Assembly: GCF_002498315.1 (NCBI RefSeq)
Contig: NZ_DAGX01000002.1
Coordinates: 2,808-66,807, forward strand
Direction of reading: 5' to 3'
Source of the DNA: Methanofollis sp. UBA420
Lineage (GTDB): Archaea; Halobacteriota; Methanomicrobia; Methanomicrobiales; Methanofollaceae
Length of the DNA stretch: 64,000 nt
Part shown: positions 52,382-60,160 of the stretch, in pieces
Numbering within the stretch: the stretch's first letter is position 1
Layout of the letters: every line of letters starts with the position of its first letter
Notes under the pieces: model-generated
Databases searched by the model: none
What the model was told of the DNA's origin: nothing
The model's input: the letters and a program-made list of their open reading frames with translations, nothing else
Program-made: the position numbers and the translations under genes

Positions 52382-53092
52382 ATGTATGGCGTCTCCACCT
52401 ACGCGCTCCACTCCCTTCCTCTCCCCGCAGCCCTTGAGCAGATCGCCGAACTGACCGACTATGTCGAGGTGATGGACGACGGCTGCCACTATATCGAGAG
52501 TGCCGAACCCCTCCTCTCCTACGACCTGAAGTACTCCATCCACGCGCCGTCCCGGAGCGTCAATATCGCAAGCACTCTCGAACCGATCAGGGAGGCGAGC
52601 GTCAGGGTGATCGATGACTGTTTCGCCGTCGCCGCTGAGGTGGACGCCGACGTCGTGGTCCATCCGGGCTATTTTGCCTGGGAGGCCGACAGGGAGCGGG
52701 CGCAGAGGCAGTTTGTCCGCTCCCTTGCCGCCCTCTCCGCGGCGGCGGAAGAGCGGTCTGTGCGGTATGCGGTGGAGAACATGGCCTGGGAATTTTTCTT
52801 CCTCCAGACGCCGGATGAACTCCCCCTCCCTGACGGCGCGGGTTTCGCCCTCGACGTCGGCCACGCCCATATCAAGGGGTGTCTCCCCGCATTCCTGCGG
52901 GTGCCGATCGATCATATCCACATCCATGACAATGACGGGACGGCGGACACCCACTCCGCGATAGGGGCGGGCACCATCGACTTCGCCGCGGTGATGGAAG
53001 CGGTCGGACAGAACGGTCTTGTCCCGGTGATCGAGGTTGAGGGTATTGACGCGGTGAAATCAAGTATTTCTGCAATACGTCCCTATTTATGA
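52382..53092 (+). CDS. Xylose isomerase-like TIM-barrel protein (AP endonuclease 2 superfamily)
   Basis: 236 residues. Metal-ligand blocks are VVHPGYFAW, YAVENMAWEF, FALDVGHAHIKG, HIHIHDNDGTADTH and VIEVEG, as in sugar phosphate isomerase/epimerase and endonuclease IV relatives. Cells use such proteins for sugar epimerisation; the true substrate is not known. ATG 52382 has CTCTCTC upstream but no Shine-Dalgarno, so a leaderless transcript is likely. The tRNA-Thr gene follows. Confidence 0.87.
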   Translation: MYGVSTYALHSLPLPAALEQIAELTDYVEVMDDGCHYIESAEPLLSYDLKYSIHAPSRSVNIASTLEPIREASVRVIDDCFAVAAEVDADVVVHPGYFAWEADRERAQRQFVRSLAALSAAAEERSVRYAVENMAWEFFFLQTPDELPLPDGAGFALDVGHAHIKGCLPAFLRVPIDHIHIHDNDGTADTHSAIGAGTIDFAAVMEAVGQNGLVPVIEVEGIDAVKSSISAIRPYL

Positions 53093-53192
53093 GGCATATG
53101 TCCGGAATATACATTTTTTATTATTTGATCTCATATCTGGAACTATCAACACTTTTTTATACCGGATATGCTCTATATTGTAATGCATCCGT

Positions 53193-53265
53193 GCCTCAGT
53201 GGCTCAGCTGGTAGAGCGTGTCCTTGGTAAGGACAAGGTCCCGAGTTCAAATCTCGGCTGAGGCT
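53193..53265 (+). tRNA. tRNA-Thr (anticodon GGT)
   Basis: A 73-nt cloverleaf. Acceptor stem GCCTCAG against CTGAGGC, D-arm GGCTCAGCTGGTAGAGC, anticodon stem TGTCC/GGACA around loop TTGGTAA (anticodon GGT), T-arm CCGAGTTCAAATCTCGG, discriminator T. CCA is not encoded. A TATA-like TTTTTTATACC (about 53153-53163) lies about 30-40 bp upstream. Confidence 0.93.
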
Positions 53266-53700
53266 TATAGGATCTGTTTTCTTAACCCATTTCCCGAAGA
53301 TGCTTGACTTTTGAAAAGTATATCTTTGTAGAATCGTTCATGAGGGTATCCCAGAACTCGTGTTCATCTGGCTATGGGGATATCTCATGTTCGGGTAGAT
53401 GTTCCCCCGGATTCTCTGGCGAAGGGTGTGAACCCCCTGCCTTCTCCCTACATCTTACCGAAGCCCTCGAATCCCCGCCTATGATTGGCCCTGAGAAGAT
53501 GGACAGGGGAGGTCGTGATGATGGGGGCTGCCATCCCCCCTCTCTCCTAGTGCTCGCACTCGCCGCCGACACTCCCGGCCAGAAAATCTACGGGGCCAAA
53601 CTTTTTTGCATCGATGCCGCTCCTCTTTGTCGATAGTGCCGGGGCGTAAAAGGGAGCGCACCTGCCAGGAAAGGGAAAAAATATTCTGAGAATGGATCTG
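53266..53700. other. Intergenic region after tRNA-Thr, no gene recognised
   Basis: 435 bp with an open frame of 110 codons (53304-53636) whose amino-acid make-up (Gly/Cys/Pro-rich without any domain) and lack of a ribosome site argue against coding. No integrase, att-like repeat or insertion sequence remnant was seen at the tRNA end. Confidence 0.5.
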
Positions 53701-54345
53701 TTACTGGAGGTTCTCGGGGACGTACTTCTCCGGCACCATGACCTGGAGCGTGTACGACCTGATGCACTGGGTGTTGATCACAAACCAGTAGTCTCTCTGC
53801 CCCTCATAGAAGATCTCTTTCCAGTTCTCATGTTTCCACTCTCTGGTTGCATTCTCTCCCAGTATCAGGTCCGGGCGCTGGAGGGTGACGATCCTGACGA
53901 ACCTGTTGGGGTCCGCGGCGTCCATCACCTGGACATTGAGGTACCCGAATTCGGTGTTGTACGGGTCGGCATCATAGCGCAGTTCCCAGTACGGCACCGG
54001 GACATGGATGATCTCGGTTGTCCCGCTCCCTGTGCCGCGGATCGTGGCATAGGGGACCATGATGTCTTTCCCGGCATTGCCAGAGGGAGTATCTCTCCAC
54101 CTGACCTGCTCGTCCGTGATATTCAGATGGTATGTCGCCGGGTCGACAAACCCGATATCCCGGACCTTTCCGTCCCACCCCGGCGTGAGGGGTGTGGGTG
54201 TCGGGGCGAACGTCACCTGCGCGGGATCGCTTCCCAGAAGTGTCTGGTTGACCGGTGCCGCCGCGATCATCGGCTTGATGAAGAGCGCGATGACGATTAC
54301 AATGACCAGCCCGGCGGCGAGACTGAGGAGATCTGCCCGTTCCAT
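53701..54345 (-). CDS. Membrane-anchored protein of unknown function, divergent from the archaellum operon
   Basis: 214 residues. A single N-terminal helix (about 6-28, DLLSLAAGLVIVIVIALFIKPMI) anchors a beta-rich extracytoplasmic domain with NITDEQVRW, VPVPYWELRYDADPYN and FVRIVTLQRPDLIL. No domain was recognised. SD-like GAAGGTGAT precedes the start. Position just upstream of the archaellins hints at a surface or motility role, but this is inference. Confidence 0.72.
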   Translation of the reverse strand: MERADLLSLAAGLVIVIVIALFIKPMIAAAPVNQTLLGSDPAQVTFAPTPTPLTPGWDGKVRDIGFVDPATYHLNITDEQVRWRDTPSGNAGKDIMVPYATIRGTGSGTTEIIHVPVPYWELRYDADPYNTEFGYLNVQVMDAADPNRFVRIVTLQRPDLILGENATREWKHENWKEIFYEGQRDYWFVINTQCIRSYTLQVMVPEKYVPENLQ

Positions 54346-54458
54346 TCTATCACCTTCCTGAAGATGGTACTCCTGTGACGATAATACTTTTTTTGTATAT
54401 CCTCGTTCATTATGCTGTGTTTAGGGTATAAATCCACAAATCCGTTTCTGGCTGAAAA

Positions 54459-54472
54459 CGAAATGTATATAT
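54459..54472 (+). promoter_or_regulatory. BRE/TATA promoter of the archaellum operon
   Basis: CGAAA (54459-54463, BRE-like) directly precedes TGTATATAT (54464-54472). A start site near 54495 would leave a leader of about 50 nt with GGTGA at 54536-54540 as ribosome site for the first archaellin. The same CGAAA-TATA order is found before cheY (63731-63748). Confidence 0.6.
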
Positions 54473-54543
54473 GCCAATACACAAATCAATAGTGTAGGAA
54501 TGTTGGAAAGGTCCAGCGTTCACTGATCAATCAGGGTGAAGTT

Positions 54544-55098
54544 ATGAGAAAATTCGGAATGAATGATGAGGCATTCACCGGTCTCGAGGCAGCGATCGTC
54601 CTGATCGCCTTCGTCGTCGTGGCCGCTGTGTTCTCGTACATGATGCTCGGCGCTGGTTTCTTCACCTCCCAGAAGAGCCAGGAAGTCGTCCACACGGCGA
54701 CCTCCCAGACGAGCTCGTCAGTCGACCTGGCGGGCAGCGTCGTCGTGATAGGTGGCGCCAGTAACAAGCTGGCCAATGCGACCTTTTACCTCCAGCTGAC
54801 CTCCGGCGGTACGCCCGTCGACCTCAGCAGGACTGCATATGCGGTGACCACGGACAACGCCTTCGCGTTGCTGAACAGTACGCAGGTAGGATACACCTGG
54901 TACAACAACGATACCGACACCGACAGCCTCCTTGAGGCCGGCGAACTGGTGAAAGTTGATGTGCCCCTGAATACTGTTAGCGTCAGCCCGAAGCAGGTCT
55001 TCACCATTGATGTGAAGCCGTCGGTCGGTGCCGCGCTGTCCCTCGCACGGACCGCCCCCACGCGCATTGTAGATGACAGATTCTATGAAGTGTACTGA
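54544..55098 (+). CDS. arlB: Archaellin ArlB, first copy
   Basis: 184 residues. The class III leader MRKFGMNDEAFTG is followed by LEAAIVLIAFVVVAAVFSYMMLGAGFFTSQKSQEVVH, the archaellin hydrophobic helix and its downstream conserved region. After cleavage by a prepilin peptidase before Leu, it polymerises into the archaellum filament. N-glycosylation sequons NAT, NST and NDT-like are present. A 12-bp gap leads to the second archaellin. ATG 54544 has GGTGA just upstream. Confidence 0.94.
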   Translation: MRKFGMNDEAFTGLEAAIVLIAFVVVAAVFSYMMLGAGFFTSQKSQEVVHTATSQTSSSVDLAGSVVVIGGASNKLANATFYLQLTSGGTPVDLSRTAYAVTTDNAFALLNSTQVGYTWYNNDTDTDSLLEAGELVKVDVPLNTVSVSPKQVFTIDVKPSVGAALSLARTAPTRIVDDRFYEVY

Positions 55099-55110
55099 GG
55101 TGAGACAGAA

Positions 55111-55719
55111 ATGAGATCTTTCAAGCAGGAAGAAGCATTTACCGGCCTTGAGGCTGCAATCGTGCTCATCGCATTTGTTGTGGTCGCAGCGGTCTTCTCG
55201 TATGTGATGCTCGGCGCTGGTTTCTTCACCTCCCAGAAGAGCCAGGAAGTCGTCCACAGCAGTATGGCGCAGGCCAGTTCGAGTGTCGAAATCGTCGGCA
55301 ATGTTGTCGGCCTTGGCAACACCCCCGACCATAAGAGTCTGACAAACGTCCTCTTCACCATCTCGACGACTGCCGGCGGCAGCGCCTATGATGTCGGAGA
55401 CGTCCTGATAACCTATACCGATAAGGGCGGACAGTACATCGTCAACCGGAGTTCCTCTGTGGACAGAAAGACCGGTAAGATTACCCCTGACGTCCCCGGT
55501 GCAGGCAACTGGTCTGTCGAGAAGATCCTGAACGGGAACGACGACACCCTCGTGCAGAGGGGCGAACAGTTCCTGATTAACGTCTCGGTCCCGAAGTCTG
55601 CAACTGCAGTCTCCGGCGACCAGTTCGGCATTGAACTCAAGCCTGCGGTCGGTGCGACCCTCCAGCTCAAGAAGTACGTGCCGACCCAGGTCGACAACGT
55701 TACCCTCCTCTTCGAGTGA
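55111..55719 (+). CDS. arlB: Archaellin ArlB, second copy
   Basis: 202 residues, same leader type (KQEEAFTG) and helix as the first copy. A 54-nt stretch is identical in both genes (54641-54694 and 55205-55258), while the rest of the ectodomain is diverged. It has one class-typical C-terminal strand DQFGIELKPAVGATLQLKKYVPT. Sequons NRS, NVT and NWS may be glycosylated. It is followed by a T-run that could limit read-through to the assembly genes. Confidence 0.94.
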   Translation: MRSFKQEEAFTGLEAAIVLIAFVVVAAVFSYVMLGAGFFTSQKSQEVVHSSMAQASSSVEIVGNVVGLGNTPDHKSLTNVLFTISTTAGGSAYDVGDVLITYTDKGGQYIVNRSSSVDRKTGKITPDVPGAGNWSVEKILNGNDDTLVQRGEQFLINVSVPKSATAVSGDQFGIELKPAVGATLQLKKYVPTQVDNVTLLFE

Positions 55720-55735
55720 GGATTTGAATCTACTA

Positions 55736-55749
55736 ACCCCCTTTTTTTT
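55736..55749 (+). terminator. Partial terminator between archaellins and assembly genes
   Basis: ACCCCCTTTTTTTT ends at 55749, 17 bp after the second archaellin stop and 37 bp before the ArlC/D/E start. An internal T-run here would give more filament subunit than machinery transcript, as known for other archaella operons. Confidence 0.45.
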
Positions 55750-55785
55750 GAGGTCAGACTCTGAGAAAGGGAATGGTGATGTGGA

Positions 55786-56565
55786 ATGACGGTAAATCAG
55801 TCTCAGGTTGACCAGATCCTTGGTGCCGCATCGGCTGACGACCCCGAGGTCAAACTCGCGAATCTGGAGCGTGAGGTGGACCTCGTCAAGATCTCGGTCA
55901 AGAAACTTCTCATCGATATCAGGGAGCGGATGAACGAGATGGAGAACCCCTTCGTCTTCGCGGCAGGTGGCATGGGATCGATGCCGGCGGCGAAGACCGA
56001 GGAAGTCGAAGAAGACGCCGAGGACGAGGTTGAAGACGAGGCCGTACCCGACACCCCCGCGCAGAAACCAAAGGCAAAGGCAGGGGACGACCTTGCCGCC
56101 CTCAAGGCAGACGAGAACCTCCTTGCCAACCTGCATGCACACCTCGCCGCCACCCAGGCCGCAGTCCAGCAGCCCCGGCAGGAGAAACTCCGCCTCCAGA
56201 AGGTCCACCGCCTCTTTGAGTGGACCGGCAAGGCCGTCAAGAAATATGGCTATGACCGCCTGGAGATGATGCTCGATTCCTACGCCTCGATGGGCTATCT
56301 CTCCCATGAAGAGGTCTCCCAGGTCAAAGAGATCGCGCGGCTCATGCCCGCCTCTCTCGGCGAGGTCGACGAGATGAAGGCCGAAGAATTCGTCTCAGAG
56401 CTCTATGTCTTAAACCGTATCCTCGACCCGAACGACACCGCACTGGACAGGGATATGATCGAGGTGCTGATGGACCACAACCGCACAAAAATCGAAGGTT
56501 CAAAGACGGAAGAGACCGGGAAAGACTCCGGCGACGACTGGGTGAAATCGCTGGAAAGGATCTGA
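55786..56565 (+). CDS. ArlC/D/E-type archaellum protein (fused)
   Basis: 259 residues. The N-terminal coiled-coil (about 18-48, VKLANLEREVDLVKISVKKLLIDIRERMNEMENPF) is the ArlC/D-like part, followed by an acidic linker (EVEEDAEDEVEDEAVPDTP) and the ArlE-like domain (about 133-230, LFEWTGKAVKKYGYDRLEMMLDSYASMGYLS). Fusion of C, D and E pieces in one gene is the Methanomicrobiales/Halobacteriales pattern. The protein links the archaellum motor ring to the chemotaxis adaptor CheF. Confidence 0.85.
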   Translation: MTVNQSQVDQILGAASADDPEVKLANLEREVDLVKISVKKLLIDIRERMNEMENPFVFAAGGMGSMPAAKTEEVEEDAEDEVEDEAVPDTPAQKPKAKAGDDLAALKADENLLANLHAHLAATQAAVQQPRQEKLRLQKVHRLFEWTGKAVKKYGYDRLEMMLDSYASMGYLSHEEVSQVKEIARLMPASLGEVDEMKAEEFVSELYVLNRILDPNDTALDRDMIEVLMDHNRTKIEGSKTEETGKDSGDDWVKSLERI

Positions 56566-56579
56566 AAAGGATATGATGG

Positions 56580-57062
56580 ATGTCGAGCGAAACCATTACG
56601 ACTGCTATATTGCTCATCGGTGCTGTAATAGCAGCCGGAGTGCTCGTCAATGCAATCTTTCCCATAATTTATACCATCTCTGACACGGCAGGATCGACAT
56701 CTCATGCCGTGGATCGACAGGTCCGCACAGACGTCAAGGTCATCAACACTTTTGCCTCGGTCGAAAACCAGAACGCAAAGATCTGGCTGAAAAATGTCGG
56801 CTCAGTCAGGATCGCGGCAAATGATCTGGACTCTGCAGATATTTTTCTCGGGAAGATCGGCGATTTCGACCGGATCTCCTATCCCGGTGACTGGACTTTC
56901 ACCATCCTCGACGGCGGCCCCGACTACTGGCAACCCGGTGCGACGGTCCGGATCGACGCCACCACCAATCTTCTCCCTGATACCTCCGGAGATGTCGTCT
57001 ACTTCCAGATCGTGCTGCCCGGCGGGACGGTGAGGTCCACAGAGTTCACGGCAGGTGCATGA
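56580..57062 (+). CDS. ArlG-like archaellum stator protein
   Basis: 160 residues. A single N-terminal helix SSETITTAILLIGAVIAAGVLVNAIFPII (class III-like but lacking a leader) precedes an archaellin-like beta domain with KIWLKNVGSVRIAANDL. SSE at the N-terminus matches ArlG rather than ArlF. ArlG filaments with ArlF tip the stator in the pseudo-periplasm. G before F is the order in one class of euryarchaeal operons; the F/G assignment could be swapped. Confidence 0.78.
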   Translation: MSSETITTAILLIGAVIAAGVLVNAIFPIIYTISDTAGSTSHAVDRQVRTDVKVINTFASVENQNAKIWLKNVGSVRIAANDLDSADIFLGKIGDFDRISYPGDWTFTILDGGPDYWQPGATVRIDATTNLLPDTSGDVVYFQIVLPGGTVRSTEFTAGA

Positions 57063-57065
57063 AGC

Positions 57066-57542
57066 ATGGGGGCGGGGTCACTGGTCACGGCGGCAATCTC
57101 CATCGTCCTTCTTGTGGTCGTCGCGTACGCGATCATCGGCGGCGTCCTCGTCACCGCGGACGTGGTCGCCACCGCCCACAAGGACCAGGTCCAGGTACAG
57201 GAGTCCCGTCTCCATACGTCAGTCGCGATCGTCGGCCACTCTGCCGATGCCGGGACCATCTATGTGCTCGTGGAAAACACGGGCAGCGAACCTGTCCTGA
57301 CGTTTGACAGGATGGCAGTCTTCACCGCCGTGGACAACGCGACCCCGGTCTACTATCTCTACAACCCCTCAGGTGGCCCCGGAACCTGGTCATGGGTCTC
57401 GATCCAGCCCGACACCATCCATCCCCATGAACTCGACCCGGGCGAGACGATGAATATCTCCATCCTGTACGAGGGCAACCAGCCGGACTGGGCCCAGGTA
57501 ACGACGCCGAACGGCATCTCGGACTCCGCATATCTCAGGTGA
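57066..57542 (+). CDS. ArlF-like archaellum stator protein
   Basis: 158 residues. The N-terminus MGAGSLVTAAISIVLLVVVAYAIIGGVLVTADVVATAHKDQ has one helix and the MG start typical of ArlF. The beta domain shows IYVLVENTGSEPVL. It binds the S-layer and anchors the motor. Three bp after ArlG, 4 bp before ArlH; assignment to F versus G is by sequence style and order. Confidence 0.78.
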   Translation: MGAGSLVTAAISIVLLVVVAYAIIGGVLVTADVVATAHKDQVQVQESRLHTSVAIVGHSADAGTIYVLVENTGSEPVLTFDRMAVFTAVDNATPVYYLYNPSGGPGTWSWVSIQPDTIHPHELDPGETMNISILYEGNQPDWAQVTTPNGISDSAYLR

Positions 57543-57546
57543 GAAC

Positions 57547-58293
57547 ATGGCAGAAGAATCAAAAGAATCCCTTGGCGACCTCCTTGGCGGCAGTGACAAG
57601 AAGATCCTCTCCACCGGGAACAAAGAACTCGACAAGAAGATCGCAGACGGACTCCCTCTCGAGTCCTTAACCCTCATCGAGGGGGAGAACGATACAGGCA
57701 AGAGTGTCCTGACTCAGCAGATTGTCTGGGGCGCCATGAAACAGGGGCTCAATGTCGACCTCTTCACCACCGAGAACACCACCAAGAGTTTCATCAGCCA
57801 GATGGAGTCGATGAGCCTCGACATCTCGGACTACTTTGCCTGGGGCTACATGCGGATCTACCCCCTCCATACCGTCGGTTTCGAGTGGAACAAGGAGGAT
57901 ATGCAGGGTGTTCTTCAGACGATCATCACCCATATCCAGAGGAGCACATCCCAGGTTGCGGTCATCGACTCCCTGACGCTCTTCACCGAGTACGCCTCGA
58001 CCGACATGATCCTTACCTTCTTCACGAACTGCAAGAACCTCGTCGACCACGGCAAGACGATCCTGATCACCCTGCACACCTATGCCTTCGAGGCCGACAC
58101 CCTGGTGCGCATCAGGTCAATCTGCGACGCCCACCTCTTCATGAAGAAGGCGCTCGTCGGCGACAAGTACGTGATGATGCTCGAAGTGGTGAAGGTGCGT
58201 GGGGCGCAGAAGACAACAGGGAACATCATCAGCTTCGAAGTCCACCCCGGCTACGGCATGAAGATCATCCCGATGACCTACGCAAAGGTCTGA
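57547..58293 (+). CDS. arlH: ArlH archaellum KaiC-like ATP-binding protein
   Basis: 248 residues, KaiC/RecA-like. Walker A is GENDTGKSVLTQQ, Walker B is QVAVIDSLTLF. ArlH binds ATP without much hydrolysis and caps the ArlI hexamer inside the cytoplasmic ring as an assembly switch. It is one base from arlI. Confidence 0.94.
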   Translation: MAEESKESLGDLLGGSDKKILSTGNKELDKKIADGLPLESLTLIEGENDTGKSVLTQQIVWGAMKQGLNVDLFTTENTTKSFISQMESMSLDISDYFAWGYMRIYPLHTVGFEWNKEDMQGVLQTIITHIQRSTSQVAVIDSLTLFTEYASTDMILTFFTNCKNLVDHGKTILITLHTYAFEADTLVRIRSICDAHLFMKKALVGDKYVMMLEVVKVRGAQKTTGNIISFEVHPGYGMKIIPMTYAKV

Positions 58294-58294
58294 T

Positions 58295-60157
58295 ATGAGC
58301 AGTCTGCCCTTCTCGATCCAGCTGCCCTTCAAGACGGAAGCCAACGAAGACCTGAGCGGATGCTATCATGACCTGGAATCGTCGGCCCTCTACCGGATGC
58401 TCCCGACAAATGCACGGGAATATGTCAAACAGTGCCCACACCTCCTCGAGTACCTCAACATCTTCCCGGTGAACACCTACGGCATCCCTCTCTTCTTCTC
58501 CGAACTGACGCGGGACGTCAGGAAGATCGAGACCCTCAACCTCATCTACCCGGTGGGGGAGGACACCTTCATCCATATCCTCACCGATCCCGAGGACGTC
58601 AGGAACTACTACATCCCGATCGAGCCTTCGTTCCTTCACAGCGTCAACACATTGATGCCGGTCGTCGAGAAGCGTCTCATCGACCTCCTGGACGCGCTGG
58701 AAAAGGACCCCGTGACCGAAGAGGAACGCGTCGCGGTCCTCAAAAATCTTATCAACGAGATCCTGTATGCCCGTGTTCCCGGCGAGGAGATCGGTCCCGC
58801 TGCCGCAGACACGGTCGCTGAAAAGTCCATCAAGGACCGGCTCGTCGAGTTCCTCAACACCGACTTTTCGGCAAAGAAAAAAGCCGATGAGGACGACGTC
58901 CTTGCCGGCTTGATGCAGACCGCCGATGGGCGGATCGTCGTCTCCCCCCCTGAATACCGTGCCCTGGAATACATGATGATCCGCGACAAGATCGAGATGG
59001 GCATCCTCAAACCCTTCCTTTCAGACCCCAATATCGAGGATATCACCTGTGACGGTGTCGGCCCGATCTTCATCGAGCACAAGATGCTCAAAGGCCTGAA
59101 ATCGGTTATCGGGTTCACGGAATCCCGCGAACTCGACGCCTTCGTCATCAAGATGGCCGAACGGATCAAGAGGCCGATCACGTACAGAAACCCGGTGGTG
59201 GACGCCACTCTCCCGGACGGTTCCCGTATCAACATCGTCTACGGCACCGAGGTGAGCAAACACGGGAGCAACTTCACCATCCGTAAGGTGAACGAGATCC
59301 CTCTCTCCATCCTCCAGCTCATCGACTCCAACACCTGCGACTACACGGCCGCCGCCTATCTCTGGATCTGCCTGGAGTACGGCATGTCCATGTTCGTGAG
59401 CGGGGAGACGGCAAGCGGCAAGACGACAAGCCTCAACGCCCTCACCACCTTCCTCCCTCCGGAGAACAAGATCGTCACCATCGAGGATACTCCTGAACTG
59501 ACCGTCCCGCACAGGAACTGGACCCGCGAGGTCGCCAAGGCAAAGGGCAAGGGCGAGGGCGATGGGGCCGATGTGACGATGTTCGACCTCCTGAAGGCCG
59601 CCCTCCGTCAGCGCCCCAACCAGATCCTGGTCGGTGAGATCCGTGGTGTCGAGGGGAGCGTCGCATTCTCCGCCATGCAGACCGGCCACCCTGTCATGAG
59701 CACCTTCCACGCTGCGTCTGTCGAGAAACTGATCCAGCGTCTCTGCGGCGACCCGATCCTCATCCCGAAGACACACGTGGACAACCTGAACATCGTCATC
59801 ATCCAGAGTGCGGTCCGTCGTCCTGGCGGAGGGACGGTGCGGCGGATGCTCAGCATCAATGAACTCGTCGGCTACGACCCCCAGACTCAGGGCTTCTCCT
59901 TTGTCGAGATGTTCCACTGGGACCCTGTCACCGACGAGCACGTCTTCTGCGGGAAAGGGAGCAGTTACCTCCTTGAAAACAAGATTGCAACGCTGCTCGG
60001 CATCCCGGAGAGCAAGAGGAGCGAGATCTATTTCGAAGTCGAGAAGAGGGCCAATATCCTGCGCAGGCTGAATGCTGCCGGCTGTACGAAGTTCTGGGAC
60101 CTCTTCCACATGATCTCGAAGATCAAGAAGCAGGGTCTCCTGAATATCGAGGTCTGA
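58295..60157 (+). CDS. arlI: ArlI archaellum motor ATPase
   Basis: 620 residues, the GspE/VirB11-superfamily hexameric ATPase for filament assembly and rotation. Walker A SGETASGKTTSLNAL (about 370), Asp box TIEDTPELTVPHRNW, Walker B QILVGEIRGVEGSVAF and His box HPVMSTFHAAS are intact, with the long N-terminal domain usual for ArlI. The insert KAKGKGEGDGAD between Asp box and Walker B is normal for archaeal members. Confidence 0.95.
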   Translation: MSSLPFSIQLPFKTEANEDLSGCYHDLESSALYRMLPTNAREYVKQCPHLLEYLNIFPVNTYGIPLFFSELTRDVRKIETLNLIYPVGEDTFIHILTDPEDVRNYYIPIEPSFLHSVNTLMPVVEKRLIDLLDALEKDPVTEEERVAVLKNLINEILYARVPGEEIGPAAADTVAEKSIKDRLVEFLNTDFSAKKKADEDDVLAGLMQTADGRIVVSPPEYRALEYMMIRDKIEMGILKPFLSDPNIEDITCDGVGPIFIEHKMLKGLKSVIGFTESRELDAFVIKMAERIKRPITYRNPVVDATLPDGSRINIVYGTEVSKHGSNFTIRKVNEIPLSILQLIDSNTCDYTAAAYLWICLEYGMSMFVSGETASGKTTSLNALTTFLPPENKIVTIEDTPELTVPHRNWTREVAKAKGKGEGDGADVTMFDLLKAALRQRPNQILVGEIRGVEGSVAFSAMQTGHPVMSTFHAASVEKLIQRLCGDPILIPKTHVDNLNIVIIQSAVRRPGGGTVRRMLSINELVGYDPQTQGFSFVEMFHWDPVTDEHVFCGKGSSYLLENKIATLLGIPESKRSEIYFEVEKRANILRRLNAAGCTKFWDLFHMISKIKKQGLLNIEV

Positions 60158-60160
60158 GAT

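Noticed and set aside
53304..53636. 110-codon frame after tRNA-Thr
   Set aside because: Composition unlike protein (Gly/Cys/Pro-rich, no hydrophobic core pattern) and no start signal.
53193..53700. Possible integration site at the 3' end of tRNA-Thr
   Set aside because: No repeat of the tRNA end, integrase or foreign gene block was seen.
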